From positions 96,449 through 160,448 of the forward strand of contig NZ_SMFO01000008.1 in assembly GCF_004349145.1 (NCBI RefSeq): DNA of 64,000 nucleotides, written 5' to 3'. Below, piece after piece: positions 1 to 7,490 of the stretch. Under the pieces are notes generated by a model, which was not told where the DNA came from, did no database searches, and was given only the letters and a program-made list of their open reading frames with translations. This DNA is from Flavobacterium hiemivividum. Its GTDB lineage: Bacteria; Bacteroidota; Bacteroidia; Flavobacteriales; Flavobacteriaceae. Position 1 is the stretch's first letter. The number at the start of each line of letters is the position of its first letter. The position numbers and the translations under genes were made by a program.

Positions 1-26
1 ACTTCCCTATAATGGAAGCGTAACTA

Positions 27-60
27 AAAGCCCCATTTTTCACTTAGAAGATGGGGCTTT
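27..60 (+). terminator. Rho-independent terminator of an upstream gene
   Basis: AAAGCCCCAT (27-36) pairs perfectly with ATGGGGCTTT (51-60) around a 14-nt loop, followed by an AT-rich tail. The bases before it (ending GCG TAA at 18-23) could be the last codons of a gene that begins outside the window, but too little is visible to identify it. The short gene-free stretch from 61 to 226 shows nothing else. Confidence 0.6.
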
Positions 61-226
61 ATTATTTTGCTACTAAAAGGTTTAAATTTTATCCAATCAA
101 TTTCGATGTTGTACAAGATTTTGATACTTTCGAAAAATAAAATTCCATTCTAGAGTTTTTTCATTTTTAAGTGATTTATTGGTAAAAAGTAATTTTTCAC
201 CATTTTATATTGAGCCAAGTTTATTT

Positions 227-1669
227 TTATTCCAAAGCTTTTAAAATGCCTTCAGGTGCTTGTTCTAGATACATTTGGTTTTGTAAGCCATCTAATGATT
301 TTGCGTCTTTAAAATAATTAAACTCTTTTCCGGTTTGTCTGATGATTTTTCCCGTTCCAGTTATTTTATTAATTGCAGTATTCAATAACGGTTCTGAAGG
401 ATCGCCAAGAATTCCAAAACTACTGACAGTTTCTTTCTGTAAAAAAGTGGGAGTTAGACCATTAAAATAATCGCCAAAACCCTCTGAATTTACTATCTTT
501 AAAACAATAGGCTGCATAGCATAACGATGATTTGGGTTTCTATTTTCATCACCAAAAGTAGGGGAGTCATATAAGGTTACTGACCCAACATTTTTTCCGG
601 TAGTAACATCACCAATTTGGACCACATTCATATAAGGTTTCAAGCCATTGATCACCAATTCGCTTGCTGAGGCCGAACTTTGTGTGGTAAGGATATAGAT
701 TTTAGTTAAATTTAAACTGTTTATCGGCGTAGTTCCTATCTTGTCTGTGAAATTATTTTTTAGGGCTTCTGGATTGTTAGCTTCGAAATAGCTGTTGATT
801 TTTGAATTCCATTGTTGTTTTGCAAAAACTTTCCCAGTGTATTGTCCTGTTATCATGCTGGCTAAACGAGTAGCGGTAAGTACAGATCCTCCACTATTAT
901 ATCTTAAATCTAGCACTAAATCAGTTACTCCTTGTGATTTTAAATCTCCAAAAGCTTCGTTTAGTTTAGTGTCGAAATCAGCATAAAAACCATTATACAT
1001 TAAATAAGCAATCTTGTGTGATCCATTGACAATAACTTTATTGATTAAAATTGGATTTTCAGATAAAACAGTTTTTGTTAATGAAACTGACTTTCCGTTG
1101 GCTATAACTGTAGTTCCGTTATAATCAGCTAAATTTAAGGTGTAACTGTCTGCAGCTAGTAGCGATTGGTAGTTGCTAACAGTAAGTTGGGTGCCATTTA
1201 CAGCAGTAAACATGTCACCACGTTTTATTGCTTTGTTTGATGCATCCGAATTTGCGATGATATAACGTACATAACCAAATAGTTCAGTAGTACTTCCGGG
1301 TTTGTAGCTTAAACCAAAATCGACTCCGTCATTTTTTGTAGTTCCTTGTAGTGCTCCCTCCAGTTCTAAATAATCATCAACAATCCAGCTAAATCTATCT
1401 ATTGATTTATCAACCCTCAAGGCATCAAATAAATCCTCAGGAACGGGATATCCTCTCAAGAAAGTGTTCAAGGCATCTTGCGTTGCAAAGCGGTCATCTG
1501 ATAAATTAGGCACATCAGCTTGCCATAAATAATATTGGTTGAGTCCTTTCCATATAAAGTCCTGAACTTCCAGACTTATAGGTGCGGCAGTGTCATCGTT
1601 GTCTTGACAGCCTTGGAAAGAAAAAACTACTAAAAAGAGTAGTATTGCGAATTTATAAGTAGCTTTCAT
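227..1669 (-). CDS. S41 family C-terminal-processing-type peptidase, lipoprotein
   Basis: This 480-residue protein starts with a lipoprotein signal peptide (lipobox FQGC, Cys21), so it should be anchored in the envelope facing the periplasm or the surface. A PDZ-like region lies around residues 105-205. It is followed by the S41 core with VTDLVLDLRYNSGGS near 246-260 and the serine segment TTQSSASASELV near 328-339, which fits the nucleophile region of C-terminal processing/tricorn-like proteases. Family members cleave misfolded or exported proteins; the substrate here cannot be told. The length is usual for Bacteroidetes S41 lipoproteins. A TATTTTTG box on the minus strand at 1741-1748 may be its -7 element, giving a leader of about 70 nt. 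It is divergent from the sigma factor gene at 1798 and probably monocistronic. Confidence 0.85.
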   Translation of the reverse strand: MKATYKFAILLFLVVFSFQGCQDNDDTAAPISLEVQDFIWKGLNQYYLWQADVPNLSDDRFATQDALNTFLRGYPVPEDLFDALRVDKSIDRFSWIVDDYLELEGALQGTTKNDGVDFGLSYKPGSTTELFGYVRYIIANSDASNKAIKRGDMFTAVNGTQLTVSNYQSLLAADSYTLNLADYNGTTVIANGKSVSLTKTVLSENPILINKVIVNGSHKIAYLMYNGFYADFDTKLNEAFGDLKSQGVTDLVLDLRYNSGGSVLTATRLASMITGQYTGKVFAKQQWNSKINSYFEANNPEALKNNFTDKIGTTPINSLNLTKIYILTTQSSASASELVINGLKPYMNVVQIGDVTTGKNVGSVTLYDSPTFGDENRNPNHRYAMQPIVLKIVNSEGFGDYFNGLTPTFLQKETVSSFGILGDPSEPLLNTAINKITGTGKIIRQTGKEFNYFKDAKSLDGLQNQMYLEQAPEGILKALE

Positions 1670-1797
1670 ATGTTGAGGATAATTTATATAATAAACGTAA
1701 AAATAGTATCTTTAGTTTTATTTCTTTACATTTTATGTAACAAAAATAATACCGCGTCGTCTTGATAGTATAAGCCGGGTTAAAAATGTATTGATTT

Positions 1798-2307
1798 ATG
1801 GACCAAATAGAGTTTCTACAGCTTATCGCTCCATTCAAAGACAAGGTCTTTCGATTAGCAAAACGATTGCTTATAAGTACTGAGGAGGCCGAAGATGCAA
1901 CGCAAGAGATTTTAGGTAAATTATGGAATAAAAATGAAAACTTTCATACTCTAAATAGTGTAGAAGCCTTTGCAATGACCATGACTAGAAACTATTGTCT
2001 GGATCAGCTAAAATCAAAGAGAGCTGGAAACATAAAGATTGATCATGATAATTATACAGATCAATCGCCACAGCTGGATAAAATGCTAGAGGACGAAGAT
2101 AGTATCAGTTGGGTCGAAAGAATTATAAATCAGTTACCTGAACAGCAAAAAATAATAATACAACTGCGCGATATTGAGCAATACGAATTTGATGAAATTG
2201 CAAAAATTGTAGAAATGAACGAAACAGCTATTCGAGTGGCGCTTTCAAGAGCGAGAAAAACAGTAAGAGAAAATATGACAAAAATCCACAGTTATGGAAT
2301 CGAATAA
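1798..2307 (+). CDS. ECF-type RNA polymerase sigma factor
   Basis: This 169-residue sigma-70 family protein has region 2 at about residues 10-75 (including AEDATQEILGKLW) and region 4 at about 110-160 (LPEQQKIIIQLRDIEQYEFDEIAKIV followed by an SRARKTVRE helix). No region 1 or 3 is present, as expected for an ECF sigma. It would direct RNA polymerase to a small regulon. The gene overlaps the next one by 14 bp, so the two are translationally coupled. The following small membrane protein and two DUF4252 proteins form a conserved type of Bacteroidetes operon. The neighbour at 2294 sits where an anti-sigma factor usually does, which suggests control by sequestration at the membrane (inference). 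Confidence 0.93.
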   Translation: MDQIEFLQLIAPFKDKVFRLAKRLLISTEEAEDATQEILGKLWNKNENFHTLNSVEAFAMTMTRNYCLDQLKSKRAGNIKIDHDNYTDQSPQLDKMLEDEDSISWVERIINQLPEQQKIIIQLRDIEQYEFDEIAKIVEMNETAIRVALSRARKTVRENMTKIHSYGIE

Positions 2308-2749
2308 AATTGAACTGCTGCTAAAAAAATACTTTGAGGGAGAAAGTAGTATTGCAGAAGAGAAAGAATTGCAAAAATATTTTGCGTCAGCCGGAGTTGC
2401 GAGGCATTTAGAAAAGTATAAATCGATGTTTGGCTATTTTGCTTATGCGGCTGCACAGGATTCGAAGCAAGAAACTAAAGTACCACAACTGTCTCTAAAT
2501 AAAAAACAAAATAGAGTTTGGTTGTCGATTGCTGCTTCAATTGTTGTACTATTGGGTGCTGGAACTTATGTGTATTTTGACAGGCAAGTTTCAAACCAAG
2601 ATTTAGGAACTTACGATAGTCCAGAGGCGGCGTTGAAAGAAACGCAAAAGGCATTGGCCATGTTGTCGAAGAATGTAAATGTTGGCATAGAAAGTGTAAT
2701 AGCCTTGGAGGAATACGAGGACTCAAAAAATTTAATTTTTAAGGAATAA
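2294..2749 (+). CDS. Small single-pass membrane protein, possible anti-sigma factor
   Basis: This 151-residue protein has a soluble N-terminal part beginning with an acidic/hydrophobic helix (ESNKIELLLKKYFEGESSIAEEKELQKYF) that resembles the zinc-finger-less N-terminus of Bacteroidetes anti-sigma-like proteins. One transmembrane segment follows at about residues 76-95 (VWLSIAASIVVLLGAGTYVYF), then a C-terminal tail of about 55 residues that would face the periplasm. The start codon lies inside the end of the sigma gene (14-bp overlap). The position and topology suggest it tethers or antagonises the sigma factor, but no FecR or ZAS motif is visible, so this is inference. Confidence 0.7.
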   Translation: MESNKIELLLKKYFEGESSIAEEKELQKYFASAGVARHLEKYKSMFGYFAYAAAQDSKQETKVPQLSLNKKQNRVWLSIAASIVVLLGAGTYVYFDRQVSNQDLGTYDSPEAALKETQKALAMLSKNVNVGIESVIALEEYEDSKNLIFKE

Positions 2750-2763
2750 TAAATACATAGAAA

Positions 2764-3294
2764 ATGAAAAAAGTTATAATCACATTAGTGTTAGTTTTAG
2801 TGTCAAGCCCGTTTTTTGCCCAAGCTGCTTTCGATAAATTCGACGGCCAAGATGGAGTTACCTCTATTATCGTAAACAAAAAAATGTTTGAATTGATGAG
2901 TAAGGTAAAAGTGGACGCTTCCGACAAGGAGACGCAGCAATACATGAGCCTGATAAAAAAGCTGGACAACCTAAAAGTTTTTACCACTAGTAGCTCCAGT
3001 GCAACTACTGATATGAAGTCGACTGCTGAAAAGTACATTCGAACTGCTGGCTTAGAAGAATTGATGCGTGTTAATGATAATGGCAAAAACATTAAAATTC
3101 TAGTAAAATCAGGAACTACCGACAGTCAAATTAGAGAGCTTTTAATGTTTATTGAAGGTGCAAACAAAGCAAATGAAACTGTTTTGATGTCGTTGACTGG
3201 GAATTTTGATTTGAATGAAATTTCGATTCTTACAGATAAGATGAGGATACCAGGTGGTGAGGATTTGAAAAGAGCAACCAAAGGCAAAAAATAA
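2764..3294 (+). CDS. DUF4252 domain-containing secreted protein
   Basis: This 176-residue protein has a cleavable signal peptide (residues 1-20, ending FFAQA), so it is probably periplasmic. The rest has the pattern of the Bacteroidetes DUF4252 family: an initial FDKFDGQDGVTSIIVNKKMFELM stretch, a central LKVFTTSSS strand and a C-terminal LTGNFDLNEIS segment. No catalytic residues are known for the family. It is the third gene of the sigma-factor operon, 14 bp after the membrane protein, and only 1 bp separates its stop from the next start. It may be an effector or sensor for the sigma system (inference). Confidence 0.8.
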   Translation: MKKVIITLVLVLVSSPFFAQAAFDKFDGQDGVTSIIVNKKMFELMSKVKVDASDKETQQYMSLIKKLDNLKVFTTSSSSATTDMKSTAEKYIRTAGLEELMRVNDNGKNIKILVKSGTTDSQIRELLMFIEGANKANETVLMSLTGNFDLNEISILTDKMRIPGGEDLKRATKGKK

Positions 3295-3295
3295 A

Positions 3296-3832
3296 ATGAA
3301 AACGATTTATAGTATCGCACTTTTTCTAAGTTTGCTGGTTGCTGGATGCAAGTCGGAGCCTACACTGCAGCGCTATTTTGTGGAGAACACAGAAAATAAA
3401 GATTTCATTGCTTTAGATGTTTCGCCTAGTATCTTAAATTTAGACAAAGCAAAATTATCTGTCAAGCAAAACGAAGCTTTCGAATCATTTGACAAGATGA
3501 ATGTTTTAGCCTTTAAGCTGGATGAAACCAACAAAGCGCAATTCGAAATAGAAAGCGCTAAGGTAAATTTGATTTTAAAGGATGCGAAGTACCAGCAATT
3601 GATGAAGTATGGTTCTGGTTCAATTGGAGCTTCTGTTAGCTTTGTAGGAACAGACGAGCATATAGATGAGTTTGTATTATTTGCGAATAACAATGACGCT
3701 GGATTTGCGGTCATTCGAGTTTTAGGAAAAGATATGAATCCTAATACTGTAATTGCATTAATGTCGGTTTTAAAAGATTCTAATATCGACATGGCGCAAT
3801 TAAAGCCTTTGCAGGAAATGTTTAAAAAATAA
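3296..3832 (+). CDS. DUF4252 domain-containing lipoprotein
   Basis: This 178-residue protein is the second DUF4252-type product in the operon and likely arose by duplication from its neighbour. It begins with a lipoprotein signal peptide (LLVAGC, Cys18), so this paralogue is membrane anchored while the upstream one is soluble. The motif FIALDVSPSILNL and a C-terminal MLKDSNIDMAQ-like helix replace the corresponding parts of the first copy. The ATG directly follows the previous stop codon, so translation is coupled. A strong terminator closes the operon at 3853-3886. The function is unknown. Confidence 0.8.
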   Translation: MKTIYSIALFLSLLVAGCKSEPTLQRYFVENTENKDFIALDVSPSILNLDKAKLSVKQNEAFESFDKMNVLAFKLDETNKAQFEIESAKVNLILKDAKYQQLMKYGSGSIGASVSFVGTDEHIDEFVLFANNNDAGFAVIRVLGKDMNPNTVIALMSVLKDSNIDMAQLKPLQEMFKK

Positions 3833-3852
3833 AATTATACACTTTTAATTAG

Positions 3853-3886
3853 AAGCGTCTCGGCAGTTTGTCGGGACGCTTTTTTT
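3853..3886 (+). terminator. Rho-independent terminator of the sigma/DUF4252 operon
   Basis: AGCGTCTCG (3854-3862) pairs with CGGGACGCT (3872-3880), with one G-T wobble and a GCAGTTTGT loop, followed by a run of T residues. It ends the operon that begins at 1798. From here to 4111 no gene is apparent. Confidence 0.85.
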
Positions 3887-4111
3887 ATAGAGCTAAATTG
3901 TAGATATTCAGTACAAATGGGATTTTAGAAAATAATTTACTTCATTCCGTTTTATGCGTATTCCTAACATTATCCTCCCTTATTGTTAATCGTGTAATTA
4001 ATGTGAAAAATCACTAAAAGTGGGTATTGTAAACGAGTTTTAAGAGTCGTTTCTTTGTAAGATAAAAGATACTCTTTTTTAGACTATTAACAGACTTTAA
4101 ATAAGATTAAA

Positions 4112-4282
4112 ATGATGATTGCTGCCAAATATAGACAAGCTAATAGCGAGCTAATGCGATACGAATATAAAAATGACAGATTGTATTTATTTCTGGGTGT
4201 TTTTTTTATGGTAGCGGCCGGCTGCTCAATTGCAATTTTATTATTTATGGGTTTTTTAATTAAACTTGGATTGCATTTTTAG
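4112..4282 (+). CDS. Small single-pass membrane protein (56 residues)
   Basis: The ORF begins ATGATGATT and encodes 56 residues. The N-terminal half is polar and tyrosine/arginine rich (AAKYRQANSELMRYEYKNDR). It is followed by one long hydrophobic segment, residues 24-51 (LYLFLGVFFMVAAG and onward), and a short basic end KLGLHF. A purine-rich stretch lies upstream and the ORF fills an otherwise empty gap before the tRNA cluster. No family is recognised. The amphipathic-then-hydrophobic pattern and clean codon use support a real gene, but it is short and has no clear promoter. Confidence 0.5.
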   Translation: MMIAAKYRQANSELMRYEYKNDRLYLFLGVFFMVAAGCSIAILLFMGFLIKLGLHF

Positions 4283-4386
4283 AGGTAGCGTTGGAATAAG
4301 AAGCTCGACAGGATTGACTTCGTGTTTTTATGTCTAATTTTTGCTACTCCACAGGTTTTCGTTATGATCCCAAAGCTCCGCTTTGA

Positions 4387-4448
4387 AAAAACAAATGCTC
4401 AAAAAATAATTTCAAGCAAGCTTGATTATTTTTTGAGCATTTGTTTTT
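4387..4448 (-). terminator. Long hairpin terminator of the tRNA cluster
   Basis: A perfect 24-bp inverted repeat (4387-4410 and 4425-4448) encloses a short loop. Read on the minus strand it follows tRNA-Leu and ends in a run of T, as expected for a strong intrinsic terminator. The loop itself contains a second small stem (CAAGC/GCTTG). Confidence 0.8.
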
Positions 4449-4453
4449 ATTCG

Positions 4454-4536
4454 TGACCACGGTGGGATTTGAACCCACACGCCCTTGCGAGCACCAGCCC
4501 CTCAAGCTGGCAAGTCTACCGTTTCTCCACGTGGCC
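4454..4536 (-). tRNA. tRNA-Leu (anticodon GAG)
   Basis: The minus strand folds into an 83-nt class II tRNA. The acceptor stem pairs GGCCACG with CGTGGTC (one G-T pair), and the discriminator base is A. The anticodon stem CCAGC/GCTGG closes the loop TTGAGGG with anticodon GAG. The long variable arm TGCTCGCAAGGGCG is typical of tRNA-Leu, and the T arm carries GGGTTCAAATCCC. The 3' CCA is not encoded. It reads CUC and CUU codons. Confidence 0.95.
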
Positions 4537-4545
4537 TGAAAATAA

Positions 4546-4577
4546 AAAAGGTCATTCGCCATGGCGAACAACCTTTT
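4546..4577 (-). terminator. Terminator-like hairpin between tRNA-Lys and tRNA-Leu
   Basis: AAAAGGT-CA-TTCGCC-AT-GGCGAA-CA-ACCTTTT forms a symmetrical hairpin. On the minus strand it follows tRNA-Lys and runs into T-rich DNA just before tRNA-Leu. It could act as an attenuating terminator or a processing site within the tRNA transcript. The inner TTCGCC/GGCGAA core recurs in the terminator at 7432-7471. Confidence 0.6.
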
Positions 4578-4579
4578 AG

Positions 4580-4652
4580 TGACCCGACTGGGGCTCGAAC
4601 CCAGGACCCCATCATTAAAAGTGATGTGCTCTACCAACTGAGCTATCGAGTC
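4580..4652 (-). tRNA. tRNA-Lys (anticodon TTT), copy 2
   Basis: The 73-nt minus-strand cloverleaf pairs GACTCGA with TCGGGTC in the acceptor stem. D arm: GCTCAGTTGGTAGAGC. The anticodon stem CATCA/TGATG closes the loop CTTTTAA (anticodon TTT). The T arm carries GGTTCGAGCC, and the discriminator is A without encoded CCA. It is identical to the copy at 4696-4768. Confidence 0.96.
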
Positions 4653-4695
4653 ATTGCATTCAATTTGAAATATTAGGTGTTGATCACTTAATTTG

Positions 4696-4768
4696 TGACC
4701 CGACTGGGGCTCGAACCCAGGACCCCATCATTAAAAGTGATGTGCTCTACCAACTGAGCTATCGAGTC
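4696..4768 (-). tRNA. tRNA-Lys (anticodon TTT), copy 1
   Basis: This 73-nt tRNA has the same sequence as the copy at 4580-4652, so the two arose by tandem duplication. It is the promoter-proximal gene of the minus-strand Lys-Lys-Leu cluster. Confidence 0.96.
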
Positions 4769-4795
4769 TTGTATTTCATTGCTTGAATGCGGGTG

Positions 4796-4828
4796 CAAAT
4801 ATAAGGACTTTATTTGATGTTTTCCAAA
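4796..4828 (-). promoter_or_regulatory. Promoter of the tRNA cluster
   Basis: The minus strand carries TTTG (4825-4828) and TATATTTG (4796-4803) separated by 21 nt, matching the Bacteroidetes sigma-A consensus. The -7 box lies 27 nt upstream of the first tRNA-Lys, a sensible leader for tRNA processing. Confidence 0.8.
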
Positions 4829-4897
4829 GTTTTTTGCTTTAAATTTGTCTTTTTTTAACAATAAATTTTAACGTCTTAGTTTACAAGGTTTTATTCT

Positions 4898-5416
4898 ATG
4901 AAGAAAATTATATTATTAGGTTATATGGGTTGCGGTAAGTCGACAATCGCCAAAACACTGGCAAAAATCAATGGGCAACCATTTGTCGATTTGGATGTCT
5001 ATATCGAAAAAAAAGCGGGATTGTCTATAAATGCTATTTTTGAACAGTATGGAGAGATCAAATTTAGAAAGATGGAACATGAGGCATTTGTTGAATTATT
5101 AAACGCTCCTGGACAAATGATAATAGGTCTTGGTGGTGGAACTCCATGTTATGCGAATAATCATGAGTTGTTAAAACGGGATGATGTCGTATCTATATAT
5201 TTGAAAGCGTCAATTGACACCTTATTTAATAGACTGGTCGTTAATAAAAGCAAAAGACCCCTTATCGCCAATAAAAATGAAGAGGAGATGAAGGAGTTTA
5301 TTGCTGTGCATCTTTTTGAAAGAAGCTACTATTACAATCAGGCGCAACATAAAGTTACAGTAGATGATAAAACTGTCGATCAAACAGTTCTTGACATCCT
5401 TGCGATTTTAGCTTAA
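4898..5416 (+). CDS. aroK: Shikimate kinase
   Basis: This 172-residue cytoplasmic enzyme phosphorylates shikimate to shikimate 3-phosphate with ATP, the fifth step of the chorismate pathway. Visible motifs are the Walker A loop GYMGCGKST (residues 8-16), the DLD motif after PFV (about 30-34), the arginine segment IKFRKMEHE (54-62), the GGGTP substrate loop (79-83) and the lid arginines in NKSKRPLI. Length and motif order are normal for AroK. Its last 9 bp overlap the end of the convergent PRTase gene, so there is no room for a terminator between them. Confidence 0.95.
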   Translation: MKKIILLGYMGCGKSTIAKTLAKINGQPFVDLDVYIEKKAGLSINAIFEQYGEIKFRKMEHEAFVELLNAPGQMIIGLGGGTPCYANNHELLKRDDVVSIYLKASIDTLFNRLVVNKSKRPLIANKNEEEMKEFIAVHLFERSYYYNQAQHKVTVDDKTVDQTVLDILAILA

Positions 5417-5908
5417 ATAAGCATGGCTAGTACCATTTTCTTCAAATACTACCTGAACATGCTCTAATAAGGATGTAGATAGTGAGATTCCTTTAAAATC
5501 TGCTTTTACGGGGTACTTCTTATGATTGCGATCCACTAGAACTGCCGTCTTGAATTTTTTCAAAGGAACGTCAAGGAAATGTCTAATGGCATATATTAAG
5601 GTTGTACCCGAATTTAGTACGTCATCTACAAGGATTAATCCCTTGTTTGCATATTCTTCTTTTAGTAGCGAGGTGTGTATTGCTGATTCTGGATTGATTT
5701 TGTTGATTTTTACTTCGCACAGCGAAACCTTTAAGTTCGAAATGCTTTGTAGTTCTTTTGCAATTTTTTCTGCAAAAATAAATCCATTGCTGGCAATCCC
5801 CGCAAGTACGACCTCGTTTTCATCGACAAAGGTTTCGTAGATTTGGAACGCTATTCTTTTTATTTTGTGTTCAATCTCTTGATTCGTTAAAATGATATTT
5901 TTGCTCAT
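5408..5908 (-). CDS. Phosphoribosyltransferase family protein (PyrR-like)
   Basis: This 166-residue protein has the type I PRTase fold signature. The PRPP-binding loop GLILVDDVLNSGTTLIY lies at residues 90-106, preceded by a SNGFIFAEKIA helix (40-50). Bacteroidetes homologues are often named PyrR or uracil phosphoribosyltransferase, but neither RNA binding nor base specificity can be read from this sequence. The gene overlaps aroK by 9 bp on the opposite strand. It lies upstream of the minus-strand S4-domain gene's terminus with no shared operon signal. A role in pyrimidine or purine salvage is the best guess. Confidence 0.82.
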   Translation of the reverse strand: MSKNIILTNQEIEHKIKRIAFQIYETFVDENEVVLAGIASNGFIFAEKIAKELQSISNLKVSLCEVKINKINPESAIHTSLLKEEYANKGLILVDDVLNSGTTLIYAIRHFLDVPLKKFKTAVLVDRNHKKYPVKADFKGISLSTSLLEHVQVVFEENGTSHAYLS

Positions 5909-5953
5909 TGTTTTTGTTTAAAATTAATTTTTTAAAGAGTTCTAGTTTTAAGA

Positions 5954-6346
5954 CTAGTTGTCTTCCGGTTCGTCAGTTTTGATTTCATTTCCAAATTCGT
6001 CAATATCCCTTCTGTCTTTCTTGGTAGGTCTTCCGGTACCATTTTTTCGATAATGCTGCTTTGACAATTTCAATAATTCCAAATGCTGGAAGGATTCTGC
6101 AGGCGTATCATTTCTTCGATACATATCTACCAGTTTAGCTCCTACACGGTTTTCGGGAATGTCTAAGACGGTTATGATTTGCGTAATTTGGTCTTTTCTA
6201 AAGGTGATTTTATCAGTAGGAAAAACCTCCTTAGATGGTTTTGCAACAAGCCCATTTACAGTGACATGATTTTTTTTACAGGCTTCTGTCACCATATTTC
6301 GAGTCTTGTAATATCGAACGCACCATAAATATTTATCTATTCTCAT
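5954..6346 (-). CDS. S4 domain RNA-binding protein (HslR-like)
   Basis: The protein is 130 residues from the ATG at 6346. The longer reading to 6433 adds 29 residues that overlap the divergent gene and lack S4 character, so the shorter start is chosen. The N-terminal S4 domain begins MRIDKYLWCVRYYKTRNMVTEACKKNHVTVNG, followed by a PSKEVFPTDKITFRK strand pair. The C-terminus is basic (RKNGTGRPTKKDRRD) and then acidic. HslR-type proteins bind stalled 50S-peptidyl-tRNA complexes; a similar role in ribosome rescue or RNA binding is likely but unproven here. Confidence 0.87.
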   Translation of the reverse strand: MRIDKYLWCVRYYKTRNMVTEACKKNHVTVNGLVAKPSKEVFPTDKITFRKDQITQIITVLDIPENRVGAKLVDMYRRNDTPAESFQHLELLKLSKQHYRKNGTGRPTKKDRRDIDEFGNEIKTDEPEDN

Positions 6347-6425
6347 AATAATTCTAAAATCGGAGTTAAATAGTTTACAAAAATCAATCAAAATTGTATC
6401 TTGCGCACTTAAAAAATCAGCTATA

Positions 6426-7412
6426 ATGAACAAATTTAAGTTTTATTTTATTTTATCAATTACAACCCTCTCTTTATTTTCATGTTCAAAGAATAATGAT
6501 AATGCTGAAATTACTCCTCCTAGAGAATATCCAGTACAATATGCCACAGATATTACTGATATTGAAGAATATTTAAACACCTATTATATAACAGTTACTA
6601 ATAATCCTGGTGCTCCAGATGATCAGGACGTAGTTTTTACTAAGATTCCAGCAGGAGGAACTCAACCATCTATAATGTCTTATAAAGACAAAACAACTTT
6701 TCCTAAATTGTTGAGTAGAGATGTAAAGCTTCATGATATTACTTATAAATTATATTACTTAGTGTTGAGAGAAGGAGTAGGAGTTGCACCTTCTAATGTA
6801 GATAATGTTTTAGCATCCTATAAAGGTGGTTATTTAGAACAAACGGTAGCAGAAAGTGTAACTACATTAACAAAAACTGAGTTTGAAGAGGTTAAATTCC
6901 CACAACAAATGTTAAGTTTATTCAGCGTTATTAGTGGTTGGAGTGAGGTTTTTCCTCAATTTAAAACTGGGACTTATACTACTAAAGACGACGGAACGGT
7001 ATCGTACAAAGACTTTGGAGCTGGGGTTATGTTTGTTCCTTCTGGATTAGGATATTATGCTTCAGGTAGTGCTGCTATTCCTGCTTATGCACCTTTAATT
7101 TTTAGTTTTAAATTATATGAAATAGGTCGTTTAGATCAAGACGGTGATGGGATACCATCTTACCTAGAGGATTTAGATGGAGATGGTTATCTTAGAGTTT
7201 TAGCTACTGGAGTGGCGAATCCTGATGATTCAGATGGAGATGGAATTCCTAATTTCCTTGACGTTGATGATGATGGAGATGGTTATGGTACGAGAGGTGA
7301 AATTACTAAAGCTGATGGAACAATTATGGCTTTTGATGCTATACCAGGTTGTGATGGTAATTCATCTGATCCTGCACGGATCAAAAAACACTTAGATAAA
7401 AGTTGTAACTAA
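6426..7412 (+). CDS. FKBP-type peptidyl-prolyl isomerase-like lipoprotein with Asp-rich Ca-binding-like tail
   Basis: This 328-residue protein has a lipoprotein signal (LFSC, Cys20). Residues of about 100-235 resemble an FKBP domain: VLASYKGGYLE, then GWSEVFPQFKTG, a VPSGLGYYASG segment and PAYAPLIFSFKLYEI, which correspond to the usual GW, YG and IP-AN-PLIF elements. Some active-site aromatic residues are changed, so activity is uncertain. Residues 236-290 contain four DxDGDG-type loops (DQDGDGIPSYLEDLDGDGY, DSDGDGIPNFLDVDDDGDGY), like thrombospondin type 3 calcium loops. Flavobacterial lipoproteins of this kind are thought to be surface or periplasmic folding factors. A bidirectional terminator follows. 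Confidence 0.78.
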   Translation: MNKFKFYFILSITTLSLFSCSKNNDNAEITPPREYPVQYATDITDIEEYLNTYYITVTNNPGAPDDQDVVFTKIPAGGTQPSIMSYKDKTTFPKLLSRDVKLHDITYKLYYLVLREGVGVAPSNVDNVLASYKGGYLEQTVAESVTTLTKTEFEEVKFPQQMLSLFSVISGWSEVFPQFKTGTYTTKDDGTVSYKDFGAGVMFVPSGLGYYASGSAAIPAYAPLIFSFKLYEIGRLDQDGDGIPSYLEDLDGDGYLRVLATGVANPDDSDGDGIPNFLDVDDDGDGYGTRGEITKADGTIMAFDAIPGCDGNSSDPARIKKHLDKSCN

Positions 7413-7431
7413 TATAAGTGTAAACTGAGCA

Positions 7432-7471
7432 TAAAAAAAATCCCATTCGCCGCGGCGAATGGGATTTTTTT
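7432..7471. terminator. Bidirectional terminator between convergent genes
   Basis: A near-perfect palindrome has arms AAATCCCATTCGCC and GGCGAATGGGATTT, flanked by A and T runs. It can terminate both the FKBP-like gene (plus) and the transketolase operon (minus). Confidence 0.9.
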
Positions 7472-7490
7472 ATGGTAGATAAGAAGTGAA

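Noticed and set aside
4362..4637. 91-residue minus-strand ORF across tRNA genes
   Set aside because: It covers tRNA-Leu and part of tRNA-Lys, so it cannot be a real gene.
6347..6433. N-terminal extension of the S4-domain protein
   Set aside because: It overlaps the divergent gene and lacks S4 character; the ATG at 6346 begins the domain exactly.
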